Shown piece by piece: positions 13,185 through 14,935 of a DNA stretch of 14,935 nucleotides; the first letter of the stretch is position 1, and the number at the start of each line of letters is the position of its first letter. This stretch comes from SOIA01 sp050116035 (lineage in GTDB: Bacteria > Acidobacteriota > Aminicenantia > Aminicenantales > Aminicenantaceae), in assembly GCA_050116035.1 (NCBI GenBank), contig JASFPJ010000047.1:1-14935 (forward strand), in the 5' to 3' direction. Under the pieces are notes generated by a model. The model was not told the origin of the DNA. It did not search any database and worked only from the letters and a program-made list of their open reading frames with translations. The translations under genes and the position numbers were made by a program.

Positions 13185-14935
13185 ATGCCAGATAAAAAAA
13201 GACCAAGTCGGTCGTACCGAAGCCTCCTTTTCTGGATCGGCCTGGGAATCATCCTCATCATCCTCTACAGCCTGCTTCAATCTTCCGCAACTGTTAAAAA
13301 GGAAGTTGTTTTCAGCGATTTCATAATAGATGTCGAAGGAGACAAAGTCGCTGAGGTCACGATTGCCGGAAATCAGATCAGAGGCAAATACGTCGATGGG
13401 ACTTCTTTTAAAACAATTACTCCTCCACAATACGACGACCTCGTCAAGATCCTCCGCGAACACAATGTTATCATCGATGTCAAGGATACCACTCGAAGTC
13501 CATGGCTCTCCAGTTTATTCATGTGGTTTCCGATTCTCATACTCATCTTTTTCTGGATATTCTTCATGCGCCAGATGCAGGCCGGAGGCAACAAAGCCCT
13601 CTCCTTCGGGAAAAGCCGGGCCAAGCTTTTTTCCGGACTGCAGAAAAAAATCACATTCAAGGATGTGGCGGGAGTGGAAGAAGCCAAGGAAGAACTCCAA
13701 GAAATCATCGGATTCTTGAAAGACCCTAAGAAATTCCAAAAACTGGGAGGACGTATCCCTAAAGGTGTCATCCTGGTCGGAGCACCGGGAACCGGCAAAA
13801 CCCTCCTGGCCCGAGCAGTCGCCGGAGAAGCCGATGTGCCGTTTTTCTCGATTAGCGGCTCTGACTTTGTGGAGATGTTCGTCGGAGTCGGTGCATCCCG
13901 CGTGAGAGACCTGTTCGAACAGGGGAAAAAACAAGCGCCTTGCCTGATTTTCATCGATGAGATTGACGCAGTCGGACGACAGAGAGGCGCGGGTCTCGGC
14001 GGAGGACATGATGAGCGGGAACAAACTCTGAACCAGCTTCTGGTGGAGATGGATGGCTTTGACTCCAACGAAGGTATAATCCTTATCGCCGCCACAAACA
14101 GACCTGACATTCTGGACATGGCTCTTCTCCGGCCTGGAAGATTTGACCGGAGAATCGTCGTCAACATGCCGGATGTTAAAGGAAGAGAGGACATCCTGAA
14201 GGTTCATGTGAAGAATATCCCTCTGGCCAAAGATGTGGATTTGAAGGTTATCGGCCGCTCCACTCCGGGTTTCTCAGGGGCTGACCTGGCCAATGTCGTC
14301 AACGAGGCCGCTCTTCTCGCCGCGCGCAAAAGCCAGAATCAGGTCACCATGAGAGATTTCGAGAGTGCCAAAGATAAGGTTCTCATGGGTGTGGAACGAA
14401 AGAGCATGATCATCAGCGACGAGGAGAAAAAAAGCACATCCTATCACGAGGCGGGCCATGCCCTGGTCGCGGCGCTCCTTCCGGAAGCCGACCCCATCCA
14501 CAAAGTGACCATCATCCCCAGGGGACTGGCTCTTGGGACTACGCAGCAGCTGCCTCTCGATGACCGTTACACTTACTCCAAAACCTATCTGGAAGCGCAG
14601 CTCTCTGTGCTTATGGCTGGCCGAGTCGCCGAAAAGCTGTTCCTCGGAAAAACCACCACCGGAGCCGCGAACGACTTTGAAAAATCCACAGAAATCGCCC
14701 GCAAGATGGTCTGTCAGTGGGGAATGTCTGACCTCGGACCGCTCACATTCGGCGAGCGGGACGATTTAATCTTCCTCGGCAAAGACCTGGCCATGCATAA
14801 GAACTTCAGCGAAAAAACCGCAGAAATGATAGATGCTGAAGTCAAAAAAATTATAAATAGAAACTACAACAGGACAAAAGAGCTGTTAGAAAAGAACAAA
14901 GATAAACTACTCAGGGTGGCCAAGGCTCTCCTGGA
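13185..14935 (+). CDS. ftsH: FtsH, ATP-dependent membrane zinc protease (first 583 residues; runs off window)
   Basis: The N-terminus has a membrane helix at about 14-33, a small extracytoplasmic domain, and a second helix at about 108-126. The AAA+ module follows: Walker A GAPGTGKT at 199-206, pore motif FVG (about 232), Walker B LIFIDEID with Asp258-Glu259, and the second region of homology TNRPDILDMALLRPGRFDRR. The M41 peptidase has HEAGH with His421, Glu422 and His425, and the third zinc ligand Asp497 in AANDFEKS. FtsH hexamers degrade unstable cytosolic and misassembled membrane proteins. Start: ATG at 13185 with AAAGGA seven bases upstream. The last residues seen (about 540-583) are in the C-terminal helical region, so only a short tail is missing; the usual total is about 610-650. 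Confidence 0.97.
   Translation, partial: MPDKKRPSRSYRSLLFWIGLGIILIILYSLLQSSATVKKEVVFSDFIIDVEGDKVAEVTIAGNQIRGKYVDGTSFKTITPPQYDDLVKILREHNVIIDVKDTTRSPWLSSLFMWFPILILIFFWIFFMRQMQAGGNKALSFGKSRAKLFSGLQKKITFKDVAGVEEAKEELQEIIGFLKDPKKFQKLGGRIPKGVILVGAPGTGKTLLARAVAGEADVPFFSISGSDFVEMFVGVGASRVRDLFEQGKKQAPCLIFIDEIDAVGRQRGAGLGGGHDEREQTLNQLLVEMDGFDSNEGIILIAATNRPDILDMALLRPGRFDRRIVVNMPDVKGREDILKVHVKNIPLAKDVDLKVIGRSTPGFSGADLANVVNEAALLAARKSQNQVTMRDFESAKDKVLMGVERKSMIISDEEKKSTSYHEAGHALVAALLPEADPIHKVTIIPRGLALGTTQQLPLDDRYTYSKTYLEAQLSVLMAGRVAEKLFLGKTTTGAANDFEKSTEIARKMVCQWGMSDLGPLTFGERDDLIFLGKDLAMHKNFSEKTAEMIDAEVKKIINRNYNRTKELLEKNKDKLLRVAKALL

Noticed and set aside
13373..14207. Long minus-strand frames opposite ftsH
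   Set aside because: Serine- and arginine-rich shadows of a clear FtsH reading frame.

Overview
The window looks chromosomal and comes from a bacterium of middling G+C content. A PadR-type regulator is fused by overlap to a large orphan MacB/FtsX-type permease with an N-terminal prefix domain. There are also small PilZ genes and many REP-like inverted repeats. This mix suggests the Acidobacteriota, perhaps an Aminicenantes-like lineage; that assignment is inference, as no rRNA is present. Most of the sequence is genes of known families. The more interesting content lies in one gene cluster and in the intergenic DNA.

Region 1 (1-4114, minus strand) is a translesion or SOS mutagenesis cassette. 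In transcription order it holds lexA, a Y-family polymerase with intact catalytic residues (dinB type), and a DnaE2/ImuC-type DNA polymerase III alpha subunit that runs off the left edge. It resembles the classical imuA-imuB-dnaE2 cassette, but no imuA is present and the Y-family member is catalytically complete, unlike ImuB. The lexA promoter is near consensus and would start transcription at or next to the first ATG, which lies in a perfect 12-bp tandem repeat. Two copies of a TCATTGCGAG-type palindromic repeat lie on either side of the lexA-dinB pair.

Region 2 (4100-5986) holds a nest of inverted and tandem repeats, a short-chain dehydrogenase (minus), a small TIGR04076-like protein (plus) and a structured non-coding stretch.

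Region 3 (5987-8574, minus) is a likely two-gene unit: a small exported protein with a JAB/MPN-like motif, then an exported 5'-nucleotidase. Upstream are three 11-bp direct repeats that match the layout of a PhoP/PhoB box, suggesting phosphate-responsive control of extracytoplasmic nucleotide breakdown.

Region 4 (8575-12743, plus) has two PilZ-domain genes, each probably transcribed alone, then a padR-permease operon with a 4-bp ATGA overlap. A near-identical 14-bp palindrome occurs upstream of the first PilZ gene and upstream of padR.

Region 5 (12744-14935) has a tRNA-Ala(GGC) gene with encoded CCA on the minus strand. Next comes a 126-bp element with 27-bp inverted ends, and then ftsH on the plus strand, which runs off the right edge.
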